Shown one piece after another: positions 11,279 to 21,100 of a stretch of DNA of 64,000 nt. The position numbers and the translations under genes were made by a program. Within the stretch, counting starts at the first letter, position 1. Each line of letters begins with the position of its first letter. The notes beneath the pieces were generated by a model that worked only from the letters and a program-made list of their open reading frames with translations, was not told where the DNA came from and searched no databases. The DNA comes from Betaproteobacteria bacterium (GTDB lineage Bacteria > Pseudomonadota > Gammaproteobacteria > Burkholderiales > Usitatibacteraceae), in NCBI GenBank assembly GCA_016711875.1, contig JADJSD010000005.1, forward strand, positions 62,001 to 126,000, read 5' to 3'.

Positions 11279-11592
11279 GGGGTTACCTCCTCGGTTGGGG
11301 CATCCCGCAGGGCGTTCCTTCTCTCGTCCCGCCGGGCTGCCGATTGGCACAACTCCCTCTTCGCGTACCTGTACTGCTCGCAGCGCTCGCGCGCCATGGC
11401 GAACCGCGCCGACGCCCGCGTCATGGCGGACTGCGACTCGGCCCGGCTCGTGCGCTGGTCGCTTTCCGTCGTGGTGAAGGTCCCGGCCATCGAACTCGCG
11501 GTCGTGGCCGCGACGACATACACGCCCCCGATCACGCCCGAGACGACGACTGCGCCGACCAGGGACCCCGGGGGAGGGAACTTCACCGCCAT
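11275..11592 (-). CDS. Small membrane protein, unknown
   Basis: 105 residues. An N-terminal hydrophobic segment (about residues 10-35) is followed by a polar, Arg- and Ser-rich helical region with two cysteines in CEQYRYAKRELC. Its stop overlaps the CsbD start by four bases and its end contains the CsbD ribosome-binding site, while its own start overlaps the DUF3096 gene by ten bases. This tight packing supports a real gene in a small stress operon. No family recognised. Confidence 0.6.
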   Translation of the reverse strand: MAVKFPPPGSLVGAVVVSGVIGGVYVVAATTASSMAGTFTTTESDQRTSRAESQSAMTRASARFAMARERCEQYRYAKRELCQSAARRDERRNALRDAPTEEVTP

Positions 11593-11738
11593 GCGCCCGC
11601 GCCGGCGCCGAAAATGCCCAGCAGGCCGAACACGATCAGGTAGATCGCGACGATGTAGTTCAGCAGGCGGGGGACGAGCAGGATCAGGATGCCCGCGATC
11701 AGCGAAACGAGCGGGCCGGCGATCAGCGGAAGGTTCAT
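11583..11738 (-). CDS. DUF3096 family small membrane protein
   Basis: 51 residues, almost entirely two hydrophobic helices (LIAGPLVSLIAGILILLVP and NYIVAIYLIVFGLLGIFGAG), matching the DUF3096 family of small inner-membrane proteins of unknown function. A GGAGACACC ribosome-binding site precedes the ATG at 11736-11738. It is the first gene of the minus-strand run 11738-11078. Confidence 0.82.
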   Translation of the reverse strand: MNLPLIAGPLVSLIAGILILLVPRLLNYIVAIYLIVFGLLGIFGAGAGAWR

Positions 11739-11952
11739 GGTGTCTCCTGGACCGTGACCGCGCGTCATTGCGCGGCGTGGGAAAAGCCTATCCCCCGCGC
11801 CTTTTGGGGTCGGTGCGCTGGAGTACAGAGGAGGCGCCCGCGCGCCCGCGTGCGCCCTGCGTTCGCTAGCGCACAGAGAATTTCGACTCGGGAGACTAGC
11901 CTTCCGTGTGCGAACCGGTCATGCCGCGACGCTCACGCAAAGGAACGACACC

Positions 11953-12366
11953 ATGGAAACGAATTCCGACTACCTCGCGCTCACGCGAGCGCATTTCAAT
12001 CAATGGGACGATGCCGTCGGCGTGCTGGCCGCCGAGGGCAAGAAGGCCGATGGCGAGGCGCGCACCGCCTACCAGCGCCGCCTGAAGGAACTTCGCCTGG
12101 CGCGAAACACCGCGCAGCGCGCCTTCGACACGCTCAGGGCCGCCATTGGCCCGGCGGCAGCCCGTTCGCAGGCCGCCATGCAGGAAGCGCGCGATGCGAT
12201 GCAGGAGGCCCTCCTCAAGGTGACGGCGGACCTGCACGCTCCTCCCCGCGACATCCGGCCCCTGGCCGAGCCCGAGCCGCAGGCCGAGGCCGAAGTCGCC
12301 CCGGAGACGACGCCCGACCCGCCGCCGCCTTCCGCAACCCAACCCGCCCAGGAGACCACGCCATGA
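11953..12366 (+). CDS. Helical coiled-coil protein, unknown
   Basis: 137 residues. The first 100 residues are Ala-, Arg- and Glu-rich and predicted helical; the last 40 are Pro- and Glu-rich and probably disordered. The ATG follows an AAGGAACG ribosome-binding site. The stop overlaps the start of the next gene (DUF883) as ATGA, so the two are translationally coupled. The 214 bases upstream, back to the DUF3096 gene, form a divergent promoter region. No family function recognised. Confidence 0.68.
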   Translation: METNSDYLALTRAHFNQWDDAVGVLAAEGKKADGEARTAYQRRLKELRLARNTAQRAFDTLRAAIGPAAARSQAAMQEARDAMQEALLKVTADLHAPPRDIRPLAEPEPQAEAEVAPETTPDPPPPSATQPAQETTP

Positions 12367-12719
12367 GCATGCTGCAAAAGGAAACGAGCAGGGAAAAGCT
12401 GCACCAGGAATTCGACACGATCGTCGCCGACACCGAAACGCTGCTTGCCTCGATGGCGAACGCCACCGGCGACAAGGCGCTCGCCGTGCGCGCGGAAGTC
12501 GAGAAGGGCCTCGCCTCGGCACGCGATCGCCTCACCGGCCTGCGCGAGGCTTCCGTGGCCCAGGCGAGCCACGCGATCCACGCGACCGACGACTACGTGC
12601 ACGCCCATCCGTGGCGCGCGGTCGGCATCGTGGCGGGCGTGGGCGCCCTCGCGGGCGTCGTCACGGGCCTCATGGTCAACCGACGCGGTCACGCGAACGG
12701 CGCGACCAACGTGCGGTAG
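12363..12719 (+). CDS. DUF883 (ElaB/YqjD-like) membrane-anchored protein
   Basis: 118 residues. An amphipathic helical N-terminus is followed by one C-terminal membrane helix (AVGIVAGVGALAGVVTGLMV) and a short basic end, the standard plan of the ElaB/YqjD/DUF883 family. E. coli members are stationary-phase inner-membrane proteins that bind ribosomes; that role is known for the family, not shown here. Coupled by a four-base overlap to the coiled-coil gene. Confidence 0.85.
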   Translation: MSMLQKETSREKLHQEFDTIVADTETLLASMANATGDKALAVRAEVEKGLASARDRLTGLREASVAQASHAIHATDDYVHAHPWRAVGIVAGVGALAGVVTGLMVNRRGHANGATNVR

Positions 12720-12779
12720 CGAACGGACGTGCCGGCCGCGCGCCGGTAACCTCATTCCATCACCCCCCAGGAGCACACC

Positions 12780-13091
12780 ATGAACATCTTTACCCGGGTC
12801 ACTTCCCTCATCGCCGTCACCGCCTTCGCCGGCATGCTCGGTTGCGCCTCGACCTCCAAGACGGAGGGCACGGGCGAATACGTCGACGACGCCGTCATCA
12901 CCACCAAGGTGAAAGCCGCCATCTTCGAAGATCCGAGCCTCAAGTCGGCCGAGATCAACGTCGAGACCTTCAAGGGCGTCGTCCAACTGAGCGGCTTCGT
13001 CTCCTCGAGCGACAGCGCCAACACCGCCGTCCGCACGGCGCAGGCCGTGAAGGGCGTGACGAGCGTCAAGAACGACATGCGGGTCAAGTGA
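12780..13091 (+). CDS. BON-domain lipoprotein (OsmY-like)
   Basis: 103 residues. The lipobox MLGC at about residues 19-22 predicts a lipid-anchored periplasmic protein. The rest is one BON domain (DDAVITTKVKAAIFEDP to VKNDMRV), a phospholipid-binding fold found in osmotically induced proteins such as OsmY. A CCAGGAG ribosome-binding site precedes the ATG. The family supports an envelope-stress role. Confidence 0.88.
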   Translation: MNIFTRVTSLIAVTAFAGMLGCASTSKTEGTGEYVDDAVITTKVKAAIFEDPSLKSAEINVETFKGVVQLSGFVSSSDSANTAVRTAQAVKGVTSVKNDMRVK

Positions 13092-13134
13092 AGAAACGGC
13101 CCTCGCGCCGCGCGCGAGGGGCAGGCGGGTCCCC

Positions 13135-14079
13135 GTGATCCGCCTCGACCTCGCGATCGCACTCGGATACGAAGTCGCCGGCTCGCCGGCCGACTTCGTT
13201 TTCAACATCCACGCGGCGCACTCGCCGCACCAGGTCGTGGTCCGCGAGCATCTCGCGATCGACCCGCCGCTTCCGCATCGGCTCGAGATCGACGCGGCCA
13301 CCGGCAACCGTTACCTTCGCCTGCGGCGCGCCAGCGGCCCGCTCGAGATCCGCTACGAAGCCACCGTCGACCTCGATCCGCAGTTCATCGAGCCGGCCCG
13401 GATCCCCGAATCGCCGATCGACGAGTTGCCCGCCGAGGCGCTCGCCTTCATCTACCCGAGCCGCCATTGCCAGTCCGACCGCCTGCGCCAGCTCGTCATG
13501 CGCGAGTTCGGGCAACTGCAGCCGGGATACGGCCGCGTCCTCGCGATCCGCGACTGGGTGCGCACCCGCACCGCGTTCCGGCCGGGCAGTTCGACGAGCA
13601 GCACCTCGGCGCTCGACACGCTCGTCGAGCCGGCCGGCGTGTGCCGCGACTTCGCCCACCTCATGATCGCCCTGTGCCGCGCGCTCAACATCCCCGCGCG
13701 CTTCGTCACCAGCATCGACTACGGGGCGCCCCCCTCGATGGGCCCGCCGGACTTCCACGCCTTCGTCGAGACGTTCCTGGGCGGGCGGTGGTACGCCTTC
13801 GACCCGACCGGCCTCGCCCCGCCGATGGGGTTCGTGCGCATCGGCACGGGCCGGGACGCGGCCGACGTCTCGTTCGCGACGATCTTCGGCCCGGTCGCCT
13901 CCCGCATCCCGGTCGTCACCGTCACGGCCCGGGACGACCCCGCGAACGGCTACGTGGTGCCCCACGAATGCTCCCAGGCGGTCTCCTCGTGCGGCCTGGA
14001 CCGCGACCGCGATGCGTCCGGGAATACCCATGCCACCAGCCCGCCGAACACACTTCCGGAGTTGCTGATTGTTCGCTAG
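13135..14079 (+). CDS. Transglutaminase-like cysteine protease family protein
   Basis: 314 residues, GTG start. An N-terminal beta domain (to about 100) is followed by a transglutaminase-like core with a full catalytic triad: Cys170 in GVCRDFAH, His208 in PDFHAFVE and Asp223 in FDPTG. Bacterial members act as peptidases or amide-cleaving enzymes. There is no signal peptide. The start lies 43 bases after the BON gene, so co-expression is likely. Substrate unknown. Confidence 0.85.
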   Translation: MIRLDLAIALGYEVAGSPADFVFNIHAAHSPHQVVVREHLAIDPPLPHRLEIDAATGNRYLRLRRASGPLEIRYEATVDLDPQFIEPARIPESPIDELPAEALAFIYPSRHCQSDRLRQLVMREFGQLQPGYGRVLAIRDWVRTRTAFRPGSSTSSTSALDTLVEPAGVCRDFAHLMIALCRALNIPARFVTSIDYGAPPSMGPPDFHAFVETFLGGRWYAFDPTGLAPPMGFVRIGTGRDAADVSFATIFGPVASRIPVVTVTARDDPANGYVVPHECSQAVSSCGLDRDRDASGNTHATSPPNTLPELLIVR

Positions 14080-14159
14080 CGCACGGATGACGATAGCCCG
14101 CAACCGCACAGTTGTCGTTCACGTTCTCCGGACGCCCTTCATGAATGCCCGGAATCCCC

Positions 14160-14341
14160 CCCAGAAGGAGGAGCGCCCGGCTCTGCGGTTCGGAAAGCGC
14201 GCCGCGGGGACCGTCGATGGCGACCGGCGCGCTGCGCCCCGCGGGCGCCATGTCGGGCACCGGAGCCGGCAGCGAACTGCAGCCGGCCAGCACCAGCGCC
14301 GTCGCGACCGCCGCGAGCCGCAGCAGGCGCACCGCCGGCAT
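14160..14341 (-). pseudogene. N-terminal remnant of phospholipase-D-like lipoprotein
   Basis: Begins MPAVRLLRLAAVATALVLAG followed by Cys (lipobox), then a short stretch ending GPRGALSEPQSRALL that resembles the start of cardiolipin-synthase/PLD-like lipoproteins of betaproteobacteria. Similarity stops near 14160; the HKD catalytic motifs are absent, and the frame runs on through unrelated codons. The ATG overlaps the stop of the upstream gene by one base (TGATG), an intact operon junction. I infer that most of the gene was deleted. Recognition is by pattern, not alignment. Confidence 0.5.
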
Positions 14342-14685
14342 CAGGACGCCCCGGTTTGCGCTGCCCGCGCCGCGGCCACGGCCCGCTCCCATTCGGCCCG
14401 CGGCGTCTTGCCCGCGCCGAAGGCGTCGAGCAGCGTGATCGCGAGCGCGTGCGTGGGCGCGTCCAGGCCGGCGATCTCCGCGCGCCGGAACCCGCCCTCG
14501 CCATAGGTGAGCGCGACGAGGATCCGCGTGAGCATCCTCGACTGGGAAAAGGCCGGATCGCGTTCGACACGCGCGAGGACCACGGCGAGCGGATCCCCGA
14601 TGACCGGCTCGGGGCGGAAGCGCAAGGCCTCGCGCAGCGCCTGCGGGAATTCGCTGGCGGAGAGTTGCTCGGCGGGATGGGTCAT
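14341..14685 (-). CDS. Small soluble protein, unknown
   Basis: 114 residues, Ala- and Arg-rich, predicted all helical, with no signal or membrane segment. It is coupled by TGATG to the PLD-like remnant, so it was probably the first gene of a two-gene operon whose second gene has decayed. No family recognised. Confidence 0.6.
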   Translation of the reverse strand: MTHPAEQLSASEFPQALREALRFRPEPVIGDPLAVVLARVERDPAFSQSRMLTRILVALTYGEGGFRRAEIAGLDAPTHALAITLLDAFGAGKTPRAEWERAVAAARAAQTGAS

Positions 14686-14724
14686 GCGAGCGTCCCCCGG
14701 GTCCGGGCCGCGAGCCGGCAGCGG

Positions 14725-14955
14725 CTATTTCTTGGCATCCTGCGCGGCGTCCTGGATCTTCTCGCCGGCCCGTTCGATCTTGCGTCCCGCGGTGTCGACG
14801 GCGTCGTCGACCTTGCGGCCGGCCTCGCCCACCGAGGAATCGATCTTCTTGCCGGCGCGTTCGGCGGGACCTTCCTCCCGCTGGCAGCCGCTGACGCCGA
14901 CGACGACGAGGGCGAGCGCGAGATTGACGAATGCGAACTTGCGAATGGAACTCAT
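14725..14955 (-). CDS. LEA-like lipoprotein with amphipathic 11-mer repeats
   Basis: 76 residues. Lipobox VSGC (Cys24) predicts lipid anchoring. The mature part is a charged amphipathic helix of near-repeats (AGKKIDSSVGEAGRKVDDAV, then TAGRKIERAGEKIQDAAQ), the 11-residue periodicity seen in LEA-type and YtxH-like stress proteins. A strong AAGGAG ribosome-binding site lies before the ATG. It is divergent from the glucan synthase across 207 bases with no other gene. Confidence 0.75.
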   Translation of the reverse strand: MSSIRKFAFVNLALALVVVGVSGCQREEGPAERAGKKIDSSVGEAGRKVDDAVDTAGRKIERAGEKIQDAAQDAKK

Positions 14956-15162
14956 GATCTGCTCCTTGCAGGGTACGTGGATCGACGCATCACGACCCTA
15001 GCGCCGCGGGACGCGCGGGTCGGTGCGGTGGCGCGCATTGCGCGGCCGGCGGCACGGGGCTCCCCTTCTGTACGCTGGCGAACGGTGATCGGGAGCCCGG
15101 CGGCGCACCATCGGGTCCGGATGTGCCACGCGACCGGATCGGTCGCACTGCCGGAGAGTCGA

Positions 15163-18100
15163 ATGCCGTATCCCCTCGCCGGTCGCCCCTCGCGACTCGC
15201 GGCGCTGACGCGGCTCGCCACCCGCGCGGTGGCGGGCCTCGGGGCCGCGAAGTCCCCGGCCGCCGAACCGCCCCTGCGCGCGGAACTGTTCAGCGCCGAC
15301 CAGATGGAGCGCCACGGGCGCACCCTCGCGGCCTCCCACCGCCTGGCCGCCCGCGGCTCGCGAGAGCCGCTGCTGCCGCGCCTGGCCGACAACGAGTCCG
15401 TGCTTCTCGCCGTCTGCGGGCAGCTGGGCGCGGCCGCGTCGAAGAACGACCGCATCAGCCCCGCGGGCGAGTGGCTCCTCGACAATTTCCACCTCGTCGA
15501 GGAGCACATCGCGCTCGCGCGGCGCCACCTCCCGCGCGGCTACAGCCGCGAATTGCCGCGGCTCGGGCCCGGGCCCTCGGCGGGCCTGCCACGCGTCTAC
15601 GACATCGCGCTCGAGAACATCGCGCACGGCGACGGCCGCATCGACGGCGAGGGCCTCGCGCGCTTCGTGGCCGCCTACCAGACCGTCACGCCCCTCAAGC
15701 TGGGCGAGCTGTGGGCCATCCCGATCATGCTGCGGCTCGCGCTCCTGGAGAACCTGCGCCGCGTGGCCGTGCGGATCAGCGCCGCGCGAGAGGAGCGTGA
15801 CCTCGCCAACACCTGGGCCGACCGCATGATCGTGGAGGCCGAGCGCGACCCCACGGGCCTCATCCTCGTCATCGCCGACATGGCGCGGTCCATGCCGCCC
15901 ATGGGCACGGCCTTCATCGCCGAGTTCGCGCGTCGCCTGCAGGGGCAGAGCGCCGCGCTCGCGCTCCCGCTCACCTGGATCGAGCAGCGCCTCGCGCAGT
16001 CGCACCGCACAATCGAGGACTCGGTGCTCGCCGAGAACCGCCAGCAGGCCGCCGACCAGGTGTCGCTCAGCAACAGCATCGGGAGCCTGCGCTTCGTGAG
16101 CGCCCACGACTGGCGCGACTTCGTCGAGAGCACGAGCGCCGTCGAGGCGGTGCTGCGCGAGGACCCGGCCGGCGTCTACGGCGCGATGACCTTCGCGAGC
16201 CGCGACCGGTACCGGCACGCGGTCGAGCGGATCGCGAAGCAGGCGGACCGGTCCGAGGCGCAGGTGGCGGCGTCGGCGCTCGATCGCGCCGCCCGCGCGG
16301 CCGACGACCCGGACGGCACGGACGATCGCGGCGCCCACGTCGGCTACAGCCTGGTGGGCGCGGGGCTCGCGCACTTCGAACAGGAGATCGGCGTGAGGCG
16401 TTCCGCCGGCGGCATCCTGCGGGCCTTCGGCGCGCGCCATGCCCTGGCGCTCTACCTGGGCACCATCGCCGCGACGACGATCGCCCTGGCGGCCGCCCTG
16501 CTGGGGACGGCGGACGCGTCCGCGCCGCTCCTCTACGCCCTCGTGCTGCCGGCGCTCGTCGCCGCGAGCCAGGTGGCGGTGAGCCTCGCGAACGCGATCG
16601 GCACGCGCCTCGCATCCCCCGATCCGCTGCCCCGCATCGACTTCTCGAAGGGCCTCGCGCGCGAGGCCCGCACGCTCGTCGTCGTGCCGACGATGCTCGC
16701 CTCCGAGGAGGGCATCGAGGCGCTCGTCGAGGCGCTCGAGGTGCGCTTCCTCGCGAACCGGGACCCGTGCCTGCATTTCGGCCTGCTCACCGATTTTCCC
16801 GACGCGCCGGAACAACGCATGCCCGGGGACGACGCGCTCCTCGACCTGGCCGCGCGCCGCGTGCGCGAGCTGAACCGGGCGTACGGCCCCGTCCCGACGG
16901 CCGAGGCGCTCGAGGCCGGGCCGCCGCCGGCCGAAGGCGACTCGAGCCTCTTCTATCTCTTCCACCGCGACCGCCTCTGGAACGCCGGCGCGCAGGCCTG
17001 GATGGGCGAGGAGCGAAAGCGCGGCAAGCTCGAGGACCTGAACGCCCTGCTGCGCGGCGCGGGCACGTCGGCCTTCGGCCTGGTGGTGGGCGCCCTGCCC
17101 ATCCTCGCGCAGGTGAAGTACGTCATCACGCTCGACACCGACACGCAGTTGCCGCGCGACGCGGCCCTGCAGTTCATCGGGGCCATGGCACACCCGCTGA
17201 ACCGCGCCCGGTTCGAGGACCGCGGCGGCCGCAGCGTGATCACCGCGGGCCATGCCATCCTGCAGCCGCGCGTGAGCTCGAGCCTGCCCGGGTCGAACCG
17301 CTCCCGCTACGCGCGCCTCAACGCGGGCGAGCCCGGCATCGACCCCTATACGCGCATGGTGTCGGACCTCTACCAGGACGCGTTCGACGAGGGCTCCTAC
17401 ATCGGCAAGGGCATCTACGACGTCGACGCCTTCGAGCGGGCGCTGCGCGGGCGCTTCCCGCCGGACCGCATCCTGAGCCACGACCTCATCGAGGGGTGCT
17501 ACGCGCGCGCCGGCCTGCTGGCCGATGCGGAACTCTACGAGGCCGGGCCCGCCCGCTACAGCGCGGACGTGGCCCGCCGTCACCGCTGGGTGCGGGGCGA
17601 CTGGCAACTCTCCGGCTGGCTTCGCCGGCGCGTGGGCCTGCCGGACGGCCGCCGCGAGCCCAACCCGCTCTCGCTCCTGTCGCAGTGGAAGCTCTTCGAC
17701 AACCTGCGCCGCAGCCTCGTGCCCGGCTCGCTCGTCCTGCTGCTCGCCTTCGGCTGGCTGTTGCCCGTGAACGCGGCCCGCTTCACGATGGCGGTGCTCG
17801 CCGTCCTCGCGTTCCCGGCCGCGCTCTCGGCGCTCGGGGCGATCATCCCGTGGCCGCGGGAACTCGCGACCGCGCGCCACCTGCAGTCCGTGGGCCGGGG
17901 CCTCTCGCGCAACCTGCGCCAGGCGCTGCTCGCGCTGGCGTTCCTGCCGTACGAGGCCGCGTGGACCCTCGACGCCATCGCGAGGACCCTCGCCCGCCTG
18001 CTCTTCACGCACCGGCGCCTGCTCGAATGGACGCCGTCGAGCGAGACGGACCGCGTGCTGGCCGAACGCGACCGGACGACGCTCGCGGCCAGCTACCGCG

Positions 18101-21100
18101 CGATGGCCGTCGCGCCGCTCGCCGCGGTCGGCACCGGGGTGGCGCTCGCCGCCTTCGCGCCGGCCGCGCTCGCGTGGGCCGCCCCGGTCCTCGCCCTGTG
18201 GATCGCCTCGCCCGCGATCGCCTGGTGGGTGAGCCGGACCCTGGCGCCCGCGGGCGCGGACCTCACGGAGGGCGAGACGCGCTTCCTGCGCGCGCTCGCG
18301 CGCCGGACCTGGGGCTGGTTCGAGGCGCACGTCGGGCCGGAGGACCACTGGCTGCCGCCCGACAACGTGCAGGAGGCCCCCGTCGCGCGGACCGCCCACC
18401 GCACCTCGCCCACCAACATGGGACTCGCGCTCCTCGCGGGCCTCGCGGCCCACGACTTCGGCTACCTCACCACGGGACAGCTCATCGAGCGCACGGCCCT
18501 CGCGCTGCGGACGATGGCCTCGCTGGAGCGATACCGCGGCCACTTCTACAACTGGTACGACACGCTCACGCTCGCGCCCCTCGCGCCGCGCTACGTGTCG
18601 TCGGTCGACAGCGGCAATCTCGCCGGGCACCTGCTCACGCTGCGTCCCGGCCTCGCGGGTCTCGCGGACACGCCCATCCTCTCCCCGCGATGGCGGGAGG
18701 GACTGGAGGACACGTTCACGCTCGTTCTCGAGGCCGCGGGCCCGAACCCGCCCGCGCCCCTGGCGGAATTCCGGCGATCCCTCGCGCGCGCCGCGGCCCC
18801 GCACGAGGCGACGCCGGGCGCCGCCTGGGCACACGTGGACCGCCTGGCGAGCGGCGCGGCGGACGTCGAGGGCGCGACGGCGCCGCTCGGCCTCGAGGCC
18901 CACGGCTGGGCGCGAGCGCTCGCACGGCAGGCCGCCGCGATCCGCGACGACCTCCTTCTCTTCGCCCCATGGCTCGCGAACGACACGCACCCGGCCGGGA
19001 TTCCCGACGCCGGCACCCTCCCGACGCTGCGGCAGGTGGCCGCGCGGGAGGGCGACGCGACGGCCGCCCCGATCGTCCTGCTCGCCGCCGAGCGCGCCGC
19101 GGCGCGGATCGCCGCCCTCGAGCCGCTCGCGCGCCAGGCGTTCGCGCTGGCCGACATGGCCTTCGACTTCCTCTACGATCGCGAGCGCCGCCAGCTCGTG
19201 ATCGGCTACAACGTCACCGACCAGCGCGCCGATTCGAGCTACTACGACCTGCTCGCCTCGGAGGCGCGGCTCGCCCTCTTCGTGGCCATCGCGCAGGGCA
19301 AGCTGCCGCAGGAGAGCTGGTTCGCGCTCGGGCGCCTGCTCGCCTCCGCGGGCGACGACCCGGTGCTGCTCGCCTGGAGCGGCTCGATGTTCGAGTACCT
19401 GATGCCGTCGCTCGTGATGCCCGTCTACGACGACACGCTGCTTGCGCAGACCGGGGTGGCGGCCGTGGACCGGCAGGTGGCCTACGGCCGGCTGCGCGGC
19501 GTGCCGTGGGGCATCTCGGAGAGCGGCTACAACGCGGTCGACGGGCACCTCAACTACCAGTACCGTGCCTTCGGCGTCCCGGGCCTGGGGCTCAAGCGCG
19601 GGCTGGCCGACGACCTCGTCGTCGCCCCCTACGCCTCGGCGCTCGCGCTGCTCGTCGCCCCCGCGGCGGCCTGCCGCAACCTGCAGCGCCTCGCCGCCGA
19701 GGGACTCGCCGGAAACCTCGGCCTGCACGAGGCCATCGACTACACGCATTCGCGCCTGCGGCGCGGCGAGACGAGCGCCGTGGTGCGCTCGCACATGGCC
19801 CACCACCAGGGGATGAGCCTGCTCGCGTTCGCCTCGCTCCTGCTCTCGCAGCCGATGCAGAAGCGCTTCGCCCAGGAGCCGCTCTTCCAGGCGACGCTGC
19901 TCCTGCTGCAGGAACGCATTCCCCGCGCCGCCCTCGTCGCCCCGCGGGCGGCCGACCGTGCGGAGGCGCACGCGCCCGGCGACGCCCCCTCGGCCGCGAG
20001 GCTCTTCACCAACCCGAACACGGCCATCCCCGCCGTGCAGCTCCTGTCGAACGGCCGCTATCACGTGATGGTCACGAACGCGGGCGGCGGCAGCAGCCGA
20101 TGGAAGGACCTCGCCGTCACGCGCTGGCGCGAGGACACCACCTGCGACGCGTGGGGCAGCTTCTGCTACCTGCGCGACGAGGCGAGCGGGGAGACCTGGT
20201 CCGCCGCCCACCAGCCGACCCTGCATCCGACGGAACACTACGAGGCGATCTTCTCCGAGGGCCGAGCGGAGTTCCGCCGCCGCGACGCCGGGTTCGAGAC
20301 GCACACCGAGATCGTGGTCTCGCCCGAGGACGACATCGAGGTGCGCCGCATCCGCGTCACCAACCGCGCCCGCGTCTCCCGCGCGATCGAGCTCACGAGC
20401 TACGCGGAAGTGGTGCTGGCGCCGCCGGCCGCCGACGCGCTGCACCCGGCCTTCGGCAACCTCTTCGTCACGACCGAGATCCTGCCCGAGCGCCACGCCA
20501 TCGCCTGCACGCGGCGAGCGCGCTCGCTCGACGAGCCCGTGCCGTGGATGTTCCACCTGATGACCACCCACGCTGCGCCGGCGTCCACCGTGTCGTACGA
20601 GACCGACCGCATGCGGTTCATCGGCCGCGGGCGGACGCTCCAGTCCCCGGCCGCGATGCTCCGGCCCGGCCCCCTCTCGGGCACCGCGGGCTCGGTGCTG
20701 GACCCGATCGCCGCCATCCGCCACCGGCTGGTCGTTCCCGCGGGCGGCACCGTGACGGTGGACCTCGTGACGGGCGCCGCCGATTCGCGCGAGGCCCTCA
20801 TCGCGATGATCGACAAGCACCAGGACCGCGCGCTCGTCGACCGCGTCTTCGAGCTGGCCTGGACGCACGGCCAGGTCATGCTGCGCCAGCTGAACGCTAC
20901 CGAGGCCGACGCGCAGCTCTACGCGCGGCTCGCGAGCTCGGTGATCTACGCCAACGCATCGCTGCGCGCCGGCCCCGCGCTCCTCGCGCGCAATCGCCGC
21001 GGCCAGTCGGGGCTGTGGGGCTACGCGGTCTCGGGGGATCTCCCGATCGTGCTCGTGCAGGTGGGCGATGCGGCGCACATCGAACTGGTCCGCCACCTCG

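Noticed and set aside
11861..14084. Exact 14-base direct repeat GTTCGCTAGCGCAC at 11861 and 14071
   Set aside because: Considered as the ends of an inserted segment near the PLD remnant, but 14-base matches are expected by chance in 64 kb and nothing else supports insertion.
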